DNA of 64,000 nt, taken from Hydrogenophaga sp. (GTDB lineage Bacteria; Pseudomonadota; Gammaproteobacteria; Burkholderiales; Burkholderiaceae_C). The stretch is from positions 1 through 64,000 of the forward strand of contig NZ_JAUCZG010000001.1 of assembly GCF_030373225.1 (NCBI RefSeq). Reading direction: 5' to 3'. Under the pieces are notes generated by a model, which saw nothing but the letters and a program-made list of their open reading frames with translations, searched no databases and was not told where the DNA came from. Positions 39,634 through 48,712 of the stretch are shown here, one piece after another. Each line of letters begins with the position of its first letter. Position 1 is the stretch's first letter. The translations under genes and the position numbers were made by a program.

Positions 39634-41406
39634 TCAGCTGGCCGCCAGACGCCAGCGCGATCCGCCGGCCTGGCCGTCCACCAGCGTCCACTGCGTCTGG
39701 TGAAACGCCGCCACCCCGGGCCGGTGCGCGATGGACACCAGCGCGCCGTTGCTCTCTTTCACCAGCGCCTGCAGCCGCGCATACAGCGTGGCTTCGGCCG
39801 CTTCGTCGAGCGCGCTGGTGGCTTCGTCCACGAACAGCCAGCGCGGTTTCTTGAGCAGGGCGCGGGCAATGGCCAGGCGCTGTTGTTCACCGCCCGAGAG
39901 CTTCTGGCCCCAGGTGTCGAGTTCATCGAGCCGCTCGGCCAGCGCGGGCAGCAAGGCTTCCCGCAAGGCCTGTTGCAGGTCGGCATCGCTGTAGCGGTCG
40001 GCCGGTTCGGGATAGGCCAGGGCGTCGCGCAGCGAGCCCTGCGGGAAGTAGGGGCGCTGCGGCAGGAACATCACCTGCCCGGCAAAACCCGCCGGTGTGC
40101 GCAGGCTGCGCTCGGCCCAGGGCCAGATGCCCGCCAGGCCCCGGAACAGGGTCGACTTGCCGCTGCCCGACGGGCCCTTGACCAGCACCGTGTCGCCCGG
40201 CGAGACCTGCAGGCCGTGCACCGCCAGCAGCGCCACGCCGCCGGGCAGCGAGAGCCGCAGGTCGTCGATGGCCAGGGCGTCCTGGGTGTTGGTCTGGGCG
40301 GCGGTGGCTTCCTGGGGCGCCTGAAGCGCCTGGAAGCTTTCTTCGAAGCTGGTGATGCGGTCGGTGGTGGCGCGCCAGGCGGCCAGGCTGCTGTAGTTGT
40401 CGACGAACCATGACAGTGAATCCTGCACGCGGCCGAAGGCGGACGAGATCTGGATCAGTTCACCGAGCTGGATGGCGCCGCTGAAAAACCGCGGCGCTGC
40501 CACGACAAAGGGGAACACCACGGCGGCCTGGCCGAAGCCCACGGTGAACCAGGTCAGGCGCTTCTGCGCATTGATGAGCTTGAAGTAGTTGGAGAGCACG
40601 TCGGCAAAGCGCAGGCCGAGCTGCTGGCGCTCCACCGGTTCGCCCTTGTCGAGCGCGATCGACTCGCTGTACTCGCGCACCCGCACCAGGTGGTGGCGAA
40701 AGTCGGCTTCGTAGCGCTGCTGCTTGAAGTTGAGCGCGATCTGCGGGCGGCCGATGTAGTGGGTGGCAATGCTGCCCAGCAGGCAGTAGAGCACCGCCAT
40801 CCACACCATGAAGCCGGGAATGGTGTAGTCGCTGCCGTTGACTGAGAAGGCGAAGCTGCCGGAGAGCACCCACAGGATGCCGACAAAACTCACCAGCGTG
40901 ACCACCGCGTTGAGCAGACCCATGGTCAGGCTCACCGTGTAGCTGGTGAACATGTTCATGTCCTCGGCGATGCGCTGGTCGGGGTTGTCGGGCGGCGCGT
41001 CTTCGCCTTGGGCAAAGCGCGTGAGCTCCAGCTGGTAGAAGGCCTTGTTGGCGAGCCAGCGGTCGAGGTAGTGCCCGGTCATCCAGGCGCGCCAGCGCAT
41101 CTCGAGCAGTTGCGTGAGGTAGAAGCGGTAGACCGCGATGATGATGAACCCGAACGCAAGGTAGGTGAAGCGGCCGAGCTCGCGCCAGAACACGGCGGCG
41201 TCCTTGTTCTGCAGCGCGTCGTAGAACACGCGGTTCCACTCGTTGAGCAGCACCAGCATGTAGACCGAGCCGAGGTTGAGCGCCACGATGGCTGCCAGCA
41301 ACAGGCGGGCCTTCCATTTTTCTTCCGACTGGAAGTAGGGCACGGTCAGGCGGCCCACCTTGCGTGCGAACACGCGAAAGCTCTGGAACTTGTCGCTCAG
41401 AGTCAT
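39634..41406 (-). CDS. SbmA/BacA/YddA-like ABC transporter (fused permease-ATPase)
   Basis: A 590-residue fused ABC protein. The N-terminal about 360 residues are an SbmA/BacA-type membrane domain (RLTVPYFQSEEKWKARLLLAAIVALNLGSVYMLVLLNEWNRVFYDALQ). This family handles peptides, bleomycin, cobalamin or very-long-chain fatty acids. The C-terminal ATPase has Walker A KGPSGSGKSTLFRGLAGIWPW, signature KLSGGEQQRLAIARALL, Walker B WLFVDEATSALDE and H-loop SIAHR. The Walker A Lys is at about residue 419. It is the last gene after gsp...gspF and the 5'-nucleotidase, 20 bases downstream of the latter. Substrate cannot be assigned. Confidence 0.92.
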   Translation of the reverse strand: MTLSDKFQSFRVFARKVGRLTVPYFQSEEKWKARLLLAAIVALNLGSVYMLVLLNEWNRVFYDALQNKDAAVFWRELGRFTYLAFGFIIIAVYRFYLTQLLEMRWRAWMTGHYLDRWLANKAFYQLELTRFAQGEDAPPDNPDQRIAEDMNMFTSYTVSLTMGLLNAVVTLVSFVGILWVLSGSFAFSVNGSDYTIPGFMVWMAVLYCLLGSIATHYIGRPQIALNFKQQRYEADFRHHLVRVREYSESIALDKGEPVERQQLGLRFADVLSNYFKLINAQKRLTWFTVGFGQAAVVFPFVVAAPRFFSGAIQLGELIQISSAFGRVQDSLSWFVDNYSSLAAWRATTDRITSFEESFQALQAPQEATAAQTNTQDALAIDDLRLSLPGGVALLAVHGLQVSPGDTVLVKGPSGSGKSTLFRGLAGIWPWAERSLRTPAGFAGQVMFLPQRPYFPQGSLRDALAYPEPADRYSDADLQQALREALLPALAERLDELDTWGQKLSGGEQQRLAIARALLKKPRWLFVDEATSALDEAAEATLYARLQALVKESNGALVSIAHRPGVAAFHQTQWTLVDGQAGGSRWRLAAS

Positions 41407-41426
41407 GGTGACCTCGAGGTTGGGAG

Positions 41427-42323
41427 TCAGGGATTGGAGATGCCGCTGGCGACATGGCCGGCGGGGACATGCAGCGATGCGGACTCGATGTGGCCCGTCT
41501 GGTCATCGAAGAAAAAGTCGGGCTCGAATTCGCGCAGGAACTCGCCCTTGGGCAGGCCGCCGAGGAACATGGCTTCGTCGACCTCGATGTTCCAGTTCAT
41601 CAGCGTGCGGATCGCCCGCTCATGGGCGGGGGCGCTGCGCGCGGTGACCAGCGCGGTGCGCACCCGCATGAGTGGCGTGCCTTCGCTCTGCAGGCGGTGC
41701 AGGGCTTCGAGCAGGGGCTTGAACGGGCCGCCCGCCAGCGGTGTGCCGGCCTTGGTCGCCTCGTGTTCCTGAAATGCCGACAGGCCGTGCGACTGGTAGA
41801 CGCGCTCGGCCTCGTCGGAGAACAGCACGGCGTCACCGTCGAAGGCGATGCGCACCTCGTGCGGGTGCGCATCGCTGGCGTGCACCGAGTGCGGATACAC
41901 CTGTGCGGCCGGCACGCCGGCATCGAGCGCGGCGCGCACGTCGGCCAGGTGGGTGGAGAGGAAGAGGTTGGCGCGCAGCGGGCGCAGGTAGCGCCATGGC
42001 GGCTGGCCGCGCGTGAAGCTGCCGCGCTGGATCGGCAGGCCGTAGTGCTTGGCCGAGCGGAACACACGCATGCCCGAGACCGGGTCGTTGCGCGAGAGGA
42101 TCACCACCTCCACCCGCTGCGCGTGCGCGTCGTTGAAGGCGAGCAGCTTGTGCACCAGCGAAAACGCCACGCCAGGCAGGGCGGGTGTGTCCAGCCGCTC
42201 CAGCTGCAGCTTCATGTAAGCCCGGTCGTCACCGGTTTCAAACAGCCGGTTCTCTTCCTCGAAATCGAACAGGGCACGGGAAGAAATGGCAACGACGAGT
42301 TTGCCTTCGAGGGTGACACCCAT
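41427..42323 (-). CDS. cN-I-type 5'-nucleotidase
   Basis: A 298-residue protein of the bacterial cytosolic 5'-nucleotidase I family, which dephosphorylates nucleoside monophosphates. It has LVVAISSRALFDFEEENRLFETG, a haloacid-dehalogenase-style opening in which the acidic pair appears as FDFEEE, plus VVILSRNDPVSGMRVF, FLSTHLADVRAALDAGV and the late FFFDDQTGHI. The ATG is 2 bases after the gspF stop, so it is translated as part of the gsp operon, an unexpected place for a nucleotidase. The ABC exporter follows. Confidence 0.9.
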   Translation of the reverse strand: MGVTLEGKLVVAISSRALFDFEEENRLFETGDDRAYMKLQLERLDTPALPGVAFSLVHKLLAFNDAHAQRVEVVILSRNDPVSGMRVFRSAKHYGLPIQRGSFTRGQPPWRYLRPLRANLFLSTHLADVRAALDAGVPAAQVYPHSVHASDAHPHEVRIAFDGDAVLFSDEAERVYQSHGLSAFQEHEATKAGTPLAGGPFKPLLEALHRLQSEGTPLMRVRTALVTARSAPAHERAIRTLMNWNIEVDEAMFLGGLPKGEFLREFEPDFFFDDQTGHIESASLHVPAGHVASGISNP

Positions 42324-42325
42324 GT

Positions 42326-43555
42326 TCAGCTGACCAGTTGATTCAACTGAATGATCGGCATCAGCACCGCCAGCACGATCAGCATCACCACCAGACCCAT
42401 GCCCACGATCAGCAGCGGCTCCAGGATGGTGGCCATGTGCATGGCGCGGCGCTGCACCTCGGCACCCAGTTGCTCGGCGGCGCGGTCCAGCATGGCGGGC
42501 AACTGGCCGGTCTGCTCGCCCAGGCGGGCAAACATCGAGACCAGCGGTGGAAAGCGCTTCTTGCTGGCCAGGGCGGACGCCAGTGGCGCGCCCTCGCGCA
42601 CCAGCACCAGCGCATCGAGTGCGTCGGCCCGCATGGCCTGGTTGTTGAGCGTTTCGGCGGCGGTCTGCAGCGCCCGCAGGATCGGCACGCCGGCGGCGGC
42701 CAGCATGGCCAGCGTGGCGGCAAACCGGGCGGCGTTGAAACCGCGCGCGAGCCGCCCCACCAGCGGCAGACGCAGCCAGGCCGCGTCCATGCGCAGTCGC
42801 AGCGCTTCGTTGCGCCGCGCCATCACCAGCGCGCCGCTGCCCAGCACCAGTGCACCCAGCATCAACCAGCCATGGCTGCGCACGACATCGCTCAGGCCGA
42901 GCATGATCACCGTGAGCAAGGGCAGGGCGCGTTTGCTGCCGGCGAACACGCTGGCCACTTGCGGCACCACGTAGGACACCAGAAACACCACGATCACGAT
43001 GGCCACGAGGGTGACGATGGCGGGGTAGAGCGATGCGGCGACCAGCTTGTTCTTCAGGGCTTCGCGCGCTTCCAGGTCGTCCGCCAGCCGCTCCAGCACC
43101 GTGCCCAGCAAGCCGCTTTGTTCGCCGGCGGCGATCACCGAGGTGTAGATGGATGAAAACTCGCGCGGGTGCTGCGCCAGCGCCTGGGCGAACGGAGCGC
43201 CCGCGTTGACTTCCGAGCGCAGCGAGGCCATGAGGTTGCGCTGCTTGTCGTCTTCAGCCTCCTCGGTCAGCGCCGAGAGCGCGCGCTCCAGCGGCAGCCC
43301 GGCGGCCACCAGCCCGGCGATCTGCCGCGTCCAGACCGCCAGCGAGGTGGCGCTGAACACGCGTCCGCCCCAGAGCGTCACATTGAGCCCGCTGCCCTTG
43401 ACGTTGGTGCCGCCGCCAGTGGCGGGCTCCACCAGCAAGGGCACCAGCGCACGGGCGCGCAACATGCTGCGCGCCGAGCGGGCGGTGTCCGCGTCGATCA
43501 GGCCTTTCTGGGTGGCGCCCTGGGCGTCCAGCGCTTCGAAGGTGTAGGCGGGCAT
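42326..43555 (-). CDS. gspF: Type II secretion inner-membrane protein GspF
   Basis: GspF is the polytopic platform protein of the T2SS. The 409-residue protein starts MPAYTFEALDAQGATQKGLIDADTARSARSMLRA and has two T2SF repeats (about residues 75-195 and 275-400). Three membrane helices are seen (PAIVTLVAIVIVVFLVSYVVP, SHGWLMLGALVLGSGAL, LLIVGMGLVVMLIVLAVLMPII). It follows gspE across a mini-ORF and is the last gsp gene; the 5'-nucleotidase starts 2 bases after its stop. Confidence 0.97.
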   Translation of the reverse strand: MPAYTFEALDAQGATQKGLIDADTARSARSMLRARALVPLLVEPATGGGTNVKGSGLNVTLWGGRVFSATSLAVWTRQIAGLVAAGLPLERALSALTEEAEDDKQRNLMASLRSEVNAGAPFAQALAQHPREFSSIYTSVIAAGEQSGLLGTVLERLADDLEAREALKNKLVAASLYPAIVTLVAIVIVVFLVSYVVPQVASVFAGSKRALPLLTVIMLGLSDVVRSHGWLMLGALVLGSGALVMARRNEALRLRMDAAWLRLPLVGRLARGFNAARFAATLAMLAAAGVPILRALQTAAETLNNQAMRADALDALVLVREGAPLASALASKKRFPPLVSMFARLGEQTGQLPAMLDRAAEQLGAEVQRRAMHMATILEPLLIVGMGLVVMLIVLAVLMPIIQLNQLVS

Positions 43556-43561
43556 GTCAGG

Positions 43562-43678
43562 TCAAGGTTCTGTCGCCGGGCCGCCCCAAGGCGGAACAGC
43601 CCCCGGACCCGGCATTGACCGGGGCCCTTGCCCTTCCTGGGGCAGCGACCCGCGAAGCGGTGAGCGTGGGGGCCTCAT
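43562..43678 (-). repeat. Intergenic repeat with mini-ORF bridging gspE to gspF
   Basis: Read on the minus strand it starts ATGAGGCCCCCACGCTCACC, followed by CGCTTCGCGGGTCGCTGCCCC and two further GC-rich palindromes. The ATG (43678) is 3 bases after the gspE stop and opens 38 codons. The TGA (43564-43562) is 6 bases before the gspF ATG. The frame start MRPPRSPLRGSLP parallels the gspG-gspH and gspK repeat copies (PPRSTAVRVAAP and PPRCAAARLAAP). Confidence 0.7.
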
Positions 43679-43681
43679 CTT

Positions 43682-45124
43682 CTAGTCGCGAGTGACCGAC
43701 ATGACTTCTTCTGGCGACGTGATCCCCGCTTCGATCAGCCGCTGCCCGTCGGAGCGCATCGACTGCAGGCCTGCCGCCTCCGCGGCCACGAAGATCTTGC
43801 TTTCGGCGGCGCGGTTGTGGATCAGTGCACGGATCTTGTCGTCGGCCACCAGCAGCTCATAGATGCCGGTGCGGCCCTTGTAGCCGCTGTGGTTGCAGTG
43901 CTCACAGCCCACCGGGTGCCACAGCCCCTTGTCGTCCTGGCGGCGGCAGTGCAGGCAGAGCTTGCGCACCAGGCGCTGCGCCAGCACACCGAGCAGCGAG
44001 GAACTCAGCAGGAATGGCTCAACGCCCATGTCGGTCAGGCGGGTCACGGCGCTGGGCGCGTCGTTGGTGTGCAGCGTGGCCAGCACCAGGTGACCGGTGA
44101 GCGAGGCCTGGATGGCGATCTGCGCGGTCTCGAAGTCGCGGATCTCGCCGATCATGATCACGTCGGGGTCTTGCCTCAGGATGGCGCGCAAGGCTTTGGC
44201 AAACGTGAGGTCGATGCGCGCGTTCACCTGCGTCTGTCCCACGCCCGGCAGCTCGTATTCGATCGGGTCTTCGACCGTCATGATGTTCTGCGTGCTGGCG
44301 TCCAGGCGCTGCAGGCCGGCGTACAGCGTGGTGGTCTTGCCCGATCCGGTGGGCCCGGTCACCAGGATGATGCCGTGCGGCTGGCCGATGAGCTTGCGAA
44401 AACGCGCCAGCACGTCGCCCTGCATGCCGACCGATTCCAGGCTGAGCTTGCTCTCGCTCTTGTCGAGCAGGCGCAGCACCGCGCGCTCGCCGTGCGCGCT
44501 GGGCAGGGTGGAGACGCGCACGTCCACCGCCCGTGTGCCGATGCGCAACGAGATGCGGCCGTCCTGCGGCAGGCGTTTCTCGGAAATGTCGAGCTCGGCC
44601 ATGATCTTCAGCCGCGAAATGAGGGCGGCGTGCAGCGCTCGGTTGGGCTGCACCACCTCGCGCAGCGTGCCGTCCACGCGAAAGCGCACGCTGGAGGTGC
44701 GCTCGAACGGTTCGATGTGGATGTCGCTGGCGCCATCGCGCGCGGCCTGCGTGAGCAGGGCGTTGAGCATGCGGATGATGGGCGCGTCGTCGGCCGTTTC
44801 CAGCAGGTCTTCGATGGCTGGCAGCTCCTGCATCATTCGGCTCAGGTCGGCATCGCCCTGCACCTCGCTCACCACGGCGGCCGCGCTCGATTCGCCTTGC
44901 GAATAGGCCACGCTGATGCGCTGCTTGAGACTGTCTCCGTCTTCCCAGTGCAGGCCCTGCACCGCATGGCAGCGAAGGATCTCCGACAGGGCCGAGAGGC
45001 GGCGGGTCTGGCCGGCGGCGTCGGGGGCGGGCGTGCTGCTGCCGATCAAGGTCTGGGTGGCGCCGTCGTCCTCGATCAGCCAGAGGTGTTCGCGCGCGAA
45101 GGCGTAGGGCAGCGGGTACTTCAC
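43682..45124 (-). CDS. gspE: Type II secretion ATPase GspE
   Basis: GspE is the cytoplasmic ATPase that powers pseudopilus assembly. The 480-residue protein has an N-terminal N1/N2 region, then DGASDIHIEPFERTSSVRFRVDGTLREV. Walker A VTGPTGSGKTTTLYAGLQRL lies around residues 255-265, followed by the Asp box VEDPIEYELPGVGQTQVN, Walker B RAILRQDPDVIMIGEIRDFETA and the His box LATLHTNDAPSAVTRL. The tetracysteine zinc site (CLHC...CEHC) is present near residue 400. Partner of GspL and GspF. It lies 10 bases after gspD. Confidence 0.97.
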   Translation of the reverse strand: MKYPLPYAFAREHLWLIEDDGATQTLIGSSTPAPDAAGQTRRLSALSEILRCHAVQGLHWEDGDSLKQRISVAYSQGESSAAAVVSEVQGDADLSRMMQELPAIEDLLETADDAPIIRMLNALLTQAARDGASDIHIEPFERTSSVRFRVDGTLREVVQPNRALHAALISRLKIMAELDISEKRLPQDGRISLRIGTRAVDVRVSTLPSAHGERAVLRLLDKSESKLSLESVGMQGDVLARFRKLIGQPHGIILVTGPTGSGKTTTLYAGLQRLDASTQNIMTVEDPIEYELPGVGQTQVNARIDLTFAKALRAILRQDPDVIMIGEIRDFETAQIAIQASLTGHLVLATLHTNDAPSAVTRLTDMGVEPFLLSSSLLGVLAQRLVRKLCLHCRRQDDKGLWHPVGCEHCNHSGYKGRTGIYELLVADDKIRALIHNRAAESKIFVAAEAAGLQSMRSDGQRLIEAGITSPEEVMSVTRD

Positions 45125-45134
45125 GGCCCGGGCC

Positions 45135-47321
45135 TCACTGCGCGGGAGTGGTGGGAGGCAGCGGCACCGCGGGCGGGATCAATGGCGGTGACGACTGGGG
45201 ATTGGCCAGCGAAGGCGCCTGTGGCGTGAGCGACATCGAACCCGGCGACTGCGGCGCCGGCATGATCGGCGACTCGTTGATGCCGAGCACGCTGCTGGGC
45301 CTGGGCTGGGCGTCCTGCTGGACCGAACGCATGAGTTCGTAACGGTCGAGTGCCAGGCTGGTGGTGGCACGGGAATCGCGCACGACCACCGGCCGCAGGA
45401 ACACCATGAGGTTGGTCTTGCGGCGCGAACGGGTTTCGCTCTTGAAGAGGTTGCCGAACAGGGGCACGTCCCCGAGGCCGGGCACCTTTTCCTGGTTGCC
45501 GGAGTATTCGTCCTGCAGCAGGCCGCCGAGCACCACGATGGCGCCGTCGTCGACCAGCACGGTGGACTCGATCGTTCGTTTGTTGGTGATCAGTCCGGAA
45601 GTGGAATTGACGGAGGACGCCTGCACACTGCTGACCTCCTGGTAGATGGTCATCTTGATGGTGCCGTTCTCGCTGATCTGCGGCTTCACGCGCAGCGTCA
45701 GACCCACGTCCTTGCGTTCGATGGTCTGGAACGGGTTGACCGAGCCCTCGTTGCTGCCGGTGTTGGTGAACTGGCCGGTGACGAAGGGCACGTTCTGGCC
45801 GATCACGATCTTGGCTTCTTCGTTGTCCAGCGTCAGCAGGTTGGGCGTGGACAGGATGTTGCCTTCGCCACTTTCCTGCAGGAAGCGCGCGAGGAAACCC
45901 AGTACGTAGACGCCATTGGTCTGGCGGGCCAGGCCGAAGTTCAGGCCGGAGGCCGGCGCGCTGTTGCCTTGGGCGAGGTCCACGATGTTGCGCCCGCCGG
46001 TGCCGAAATTGGTGCCGAGCAGGCCGATGAGCCGGTCGCCCGAGTTGCCCAGGGCGCCCTGCCACTGGATGCCGAACTCGCTGGCCTTGTCGGCGTTGAC
46101 CTCGGCGATCAGGCTTTCCACATACACCTGCGCACGGCGCGAGTCGAGCTGGTCGATCACGGCACGAAGTTGGCGGTATTGCGGCTCGGGCGCGGTGATG
46201 ATGAGCGAGTTGGTGGCCGGGTCGGCCTGGATCTGGCCACCGGTGGACGGCTGTGCACTGGCCGACACCGGGGCGCTGGACGGGTTGCCACCGGCTGCGC
46301 CGGCCGGGCGGACCGCTCTGACGGTGCCACCGTTGCTGCCGGAGGCGGCCGATTCACCCGCCATCGCTGCCCGCAGGGTGGCGGCCAGGGAGACGGCGTC
46401 CGCGTTTTTCAGATACACGACATGGATGTTGCCGCTGACGTTGGCCGACGAGGGCTGGTCGAGCCGGGCCACGAGGTTGCGCACCAGCGCCAGACGCGCC
46501 GGGTTCGCTGCGCGCAACACGAGGCTGTTGCTGCGCGGTTCGGCGATCAGGGTGGTCCTGTAGGAGGCATCGGTCGCGCCGGGGCCGCCCGCCGTCACCG
46601 CCGGATCGATCAGGCGCGACACCAGGCCGGCGAGATCGGCCGCCACCGCGTGTTGCAGCGGAATCACTTCCACGTCGGTGGCACCCGCCACGTCCAGCGC
46701 GGTGATGATGCGGCCGATGCGTTGCAGGTTGTCGGCGTAGTCGGTGATCACCAGCGAGTTGTTGCCGGGATTCACGTTGATCGTGTTGTTGGGCCCGATC
46801 AGGGGGCGCAACACCGGCACGAGGTTGTTGGCCGACTCGTGGTTGAGCCGGAAGATCTGCGTGACGACCTGGTTGGAGGTGGGCAGCGCGTTCACCGAAC
46901 CCGCGTTGACCACATTGCCCTGCAGCTTGGCGTCGGCCTCGGGCACGATCTTGTAGAGCCCCCCGGTGTCGACGATGGAGAAACCCTGCAGGCGCAGCAC
47001 GGCGGCAAACTGGTTGAGTGCGGCGGTGGGCGACACCGGGCGTTCGGTGGCCAGGTTCACGGTGCCCTTGACGCGCGGGTCGACCACGACGTTGCGGCCG
47101 GTGATGGTGGCCATGGTGCGTGCCACCGACTCGATGTCGGCCGCCACGAAGTTCAGGGTGACGGGCTCGGTTTTCTGGTTCTGTGCATGCACGGGTGCGC
47201 CGGCCCACAGGCCGAGCAGCAGCAGCGAGGCCAGTGCAAGTGCGGTCAGTGCCTTGCCGTGGCCTGGCTGCCCGGGGCGCAGGGGCCGGGCGGGGGCGGC
47301 GCGGTTGAGGTTCGGGTTCAT
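45135..47321 (-). CDS. gspD: Type II secretion outer-membrane secretin GspD
   Basis: GspD forms the outer-membrane secretion channel. The 728-residue precursor has a long signal peptide (about residues 1-46, ending GAPVHAQ). The N0 domain follows (VTLNFVAADIESVARTMATITGRNVVVDPRVKGTVNL), then N1-N3 and the secretin domain (VPFVTGQFTNTGSNEGSVNPFQTIERKDVGLTLRVKPQISENGTI, VLGGLLQDEYSGNQEKVPGLGDVPLFGNLFKSE). The C-terminal tail of about 75 residues is Pro/Ser-rich. The ATG at 47321 overlaps the stop of a 13-codon mini-ORF; a GTG at 47357 is possible but would lengthen the signal region. Confidence 0.96.
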   Translation of the reverse strand: MNPNLNRAAPARPLRPGQPGHGKALTALALASLLLLGLWAGAPVHAQNQKTEPVTLNFVAADIESVARTMATITGRNVVVDPRVKGTVNLATERPVSPTAALNQFAAVLRLQGFSIVDTGGLYKIVPEADAKLQGNVVNAGSVNALPTSNQVVTQIFRLNHESANNLVPVLRPLIGPNNTINVNPGNNSLVITDYADNLQRIGRIITALDVAGATDVEVIPLQHAVAADLAGLVSRLIDPAVTAGGPGATDASYRTTLIAEPRSNSLVLRAANPARLALVRNLVARLDQPSSANVSGNIHVVYLKNADAVSLAATLRAAMAGESAASGSNGGTVRAVRPAGAAGGNPSSAPVSASAQPSTGGQIQADPATNSLIITAPEPQYRQLRAVIDQLDSRRAQVYVESLIAEVNADKASEFGIQWQGALGNSGDRLIGLLGTNFGTGGRNIVDLAQGNSAPASGLNFGLARQTNGVYVLGFLARFLQESGEGNILSTPNLLTLDNEEAKIVIGQNVPFVTGQFTNTGSNEGSVNPFQTIERKDVGLTLRVKPQISENGTIKMTIYQEVSSVQASSVNSTSGLITNKRTIESTVLVDDGAIVVLGGLLQDEYSGNQEKVPGLGDVPLFGNLFKSETRSRRKTNLMVFLRPVVVRDSRATTSLALDRYELMRSVQQDAQPRPSSVLGINESPIMPAPQSPGSMSLTPQAPSLANPQSSPPLIPPAVPLPPTTPAQ

Positions 47322-47359
47322 GGCGCGATCGTAAAGGTAAGTGGGGGGCTGGAACACAT
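47318..47359 (-). promoter_or_regulatory. 13-codon mini-ORF bridging gspN to gspD
   Basis: The 45-base gap between gspN and gspD holds a frame starting with ATG at 47359 (7 bases after the gspN stop). Its TGA (47320-47318) overlaps the gspD ATG (47321) as ATGA. No repeat sequence is involved, and no good SD precedes gspD, so coupling to this mini-ORF could be how gspD is started. Confidence 0.5.
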
Positions 47360-47366
47360 CGAGATG

Positions 47367-48161
47367 TCAACCGATGTTCAGCAGCGAGCGCGGGCCTTGC
47401 CGGCGTCCGATGATGTTGAGCAGGTTGTTGAGCGCTGCCTCGCTGTCGGGCGCAGCCTCGGCCACGCCCTGAAAGCGCAGGCGCCCGCCGACCCACTGAC
47501 CCTGGCCCTGCAGCTGCAGGCGTCCGCGCAGCGTCTGCAGCACCAGGGTGGTGGTGTTGCCGTCGGCCTCGGCCCGCACGTCCATGCGGTAACTGCCCAG
47601 TGGGCGCAGCGTCGACAGGCGCGAGGCGAGATCCTGCGCCTCCACCGCCAGCGCGCCCTGCAGGCTGCCGCGCCCGCTGTCCCAGCGCAGGGTCAGGCCG
47701 TCGGTCTGCAGGCTGAGCTGGCCTTCCATGCGCAGCGTGTTCCACGGCGTTCCCAGTCCCGTCAGCAGTTCGGCCGGCCATTGGCTGCTGAAGGCCGCCA
47801 GCCGAACTTCGCCGCCGCCCAGACTTGGGCGGGCGGTCAGCGCGATCGGCTGCAAGGTGCAGCAGGGTGCATTCAGTTCAAGCGCCAGGGAGGGCACGCC
47901 CGAGACCAGCGTGGGCCAGAGCCGCCACCGGACGCCCTGGGGCAGGGTGGTGCGGGTCTGGCTGCCCTGGCCACCGGTGAACATGAGGTCGGCCTGGCCC
48001 CGCCAGACCGTGCCGCGCGCGTTGACGAGCTGGAGCTGGTCGGCGGTGGCCGAGGTGATGCCCTGCGCCAGCCAGCGCGCCGGAGCAAACACGAGCAGTG
48101 CGCCCAGGAGACCGAGCAGGGCGCCGGCCCAGGCCAGGCGAGAGGGCCAGCGAGCGTTCAT
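47367..48161 (-). CDS. gspN: Type II secretion protein GspN
   Basis: GspN is an optional inner-membrane component of T2SS clusters with unclear role. The 264-residue protein has one N-terminal membrane helix (LAWAGALLGLLGALLVFAPARWLA) and a periplasmic beta-rich domain (LQLVNARGTVWRGQADLMF, NTLRMEGQLSLQTDGLTLRWDSGRGSLQGALAVEA) of the T2SSN family. It starts 3 bases after gspM. The tail ends LLNIIGRRQGPRSLLNIG. Confidence 0.93.
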   Translation of the reverse strand: MNARWPSRLAWAGALLGLLGALLVFAPARWLAQGITSATADQLQLVNARGTVWRGQADLMFTGGQGSQTRTTLPQGVRWRLWPTLVSGVPSLALELNAPCCTLQPIALTARPSLGGGEVRLAAFSSQWPAELLTGLGTPWNTLRMEGQLSLQTDGLTLRWDSGRGSLQGALAVEAQDLASRLSTLRPLGSYRMDVRAEADGNTTTLVLQTLRGRLQLQGQGQWVGGRLRFQGVAEAAPDSEAALNNLLNIIGRRQGPRSLLNIG

Positions 48162-48164
48162 GAA

Positions 48165-48707
48165 TCAGCCGCCGGCCAGGCCCGGGCCGGACAGCACCAC
48201 GGTGCCGTTCCAGCCGCTGCTGGCGGGGTCGCGTGTGAGTTGGGTTTCCAGCGGCAGCAGCCGGGCATTGATGCGCACTTGGGCCAGCCACTGGGCCAGC
48301 GCAGCGGGTGGCGTGCCGCGCAGGGTGACGGTGGCCCTGTCGCCCAGCACCGACAGTTGTGCGGTGGTGCCCAGCGATGTGGTGGCCGCTTCGAGTGCGC
48401 GCAGGATCTCGTCGCGCCCGGGCGGCTGGGCCGCAGTCTCCGAGCGCAGGGCATTGGCCGTGGCCGCCATGCGCTGCATCTGCCCGAGCTGGGCGTCCAG
48501 CCGCGCATGGCGCGCGGGCGCTTCGCGCAACGTGGTCAGGGCAGGCGCAATCGCCACCCACCAGAGCAGGCCCAGGCCGATGGTCCAGAGCGCGATCAAC
48601 ACCGCCTTGCGCTCGCGGGGTGAGAGCCGGTCGAGTGCCGTCGTCAGCGGAGTCGTGAGGCGGGACAGGGATGAGGCCGCCTGGGCGGAGCGTTGAAGGG
48701 TGGCCAT
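48165..48707 (-). CDS. gspM: Type II secretion inner-membrane protein GspM
   Basis: GspM is a bitopic inner-membrane platform protein that pairs with GspL. The 180-residue product has LSPRERKAVLIALWTIGLGLLWWVAIAPAL (a cytoplasmic stub and the single membrane helix, about residues 28-55). A coiled-coil segment follows (LDAQLGQMQRMAATANAL), then a ferredoxin-like periplasmic domain. It starts 5 bases after the gspL stop. Confidence 0.94.
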   Translation of the reverse strand: MATLQRSAQAASSLSRLTTPLTTALDRLSPRERKAVLIALWTIGLGLLWWVAIAPALTTLREAPARHARLDAQLGQMQRMAATANALRSETAAQPPGRDEILRALEAATTSLGTTAQLSVLGDRATVTLRGTPPAALAQWLAQVRINARLLPLETQLTRDPASSGWNGTVVLSGPGLAGG

Positions 48708-48712
48708 GGTGC

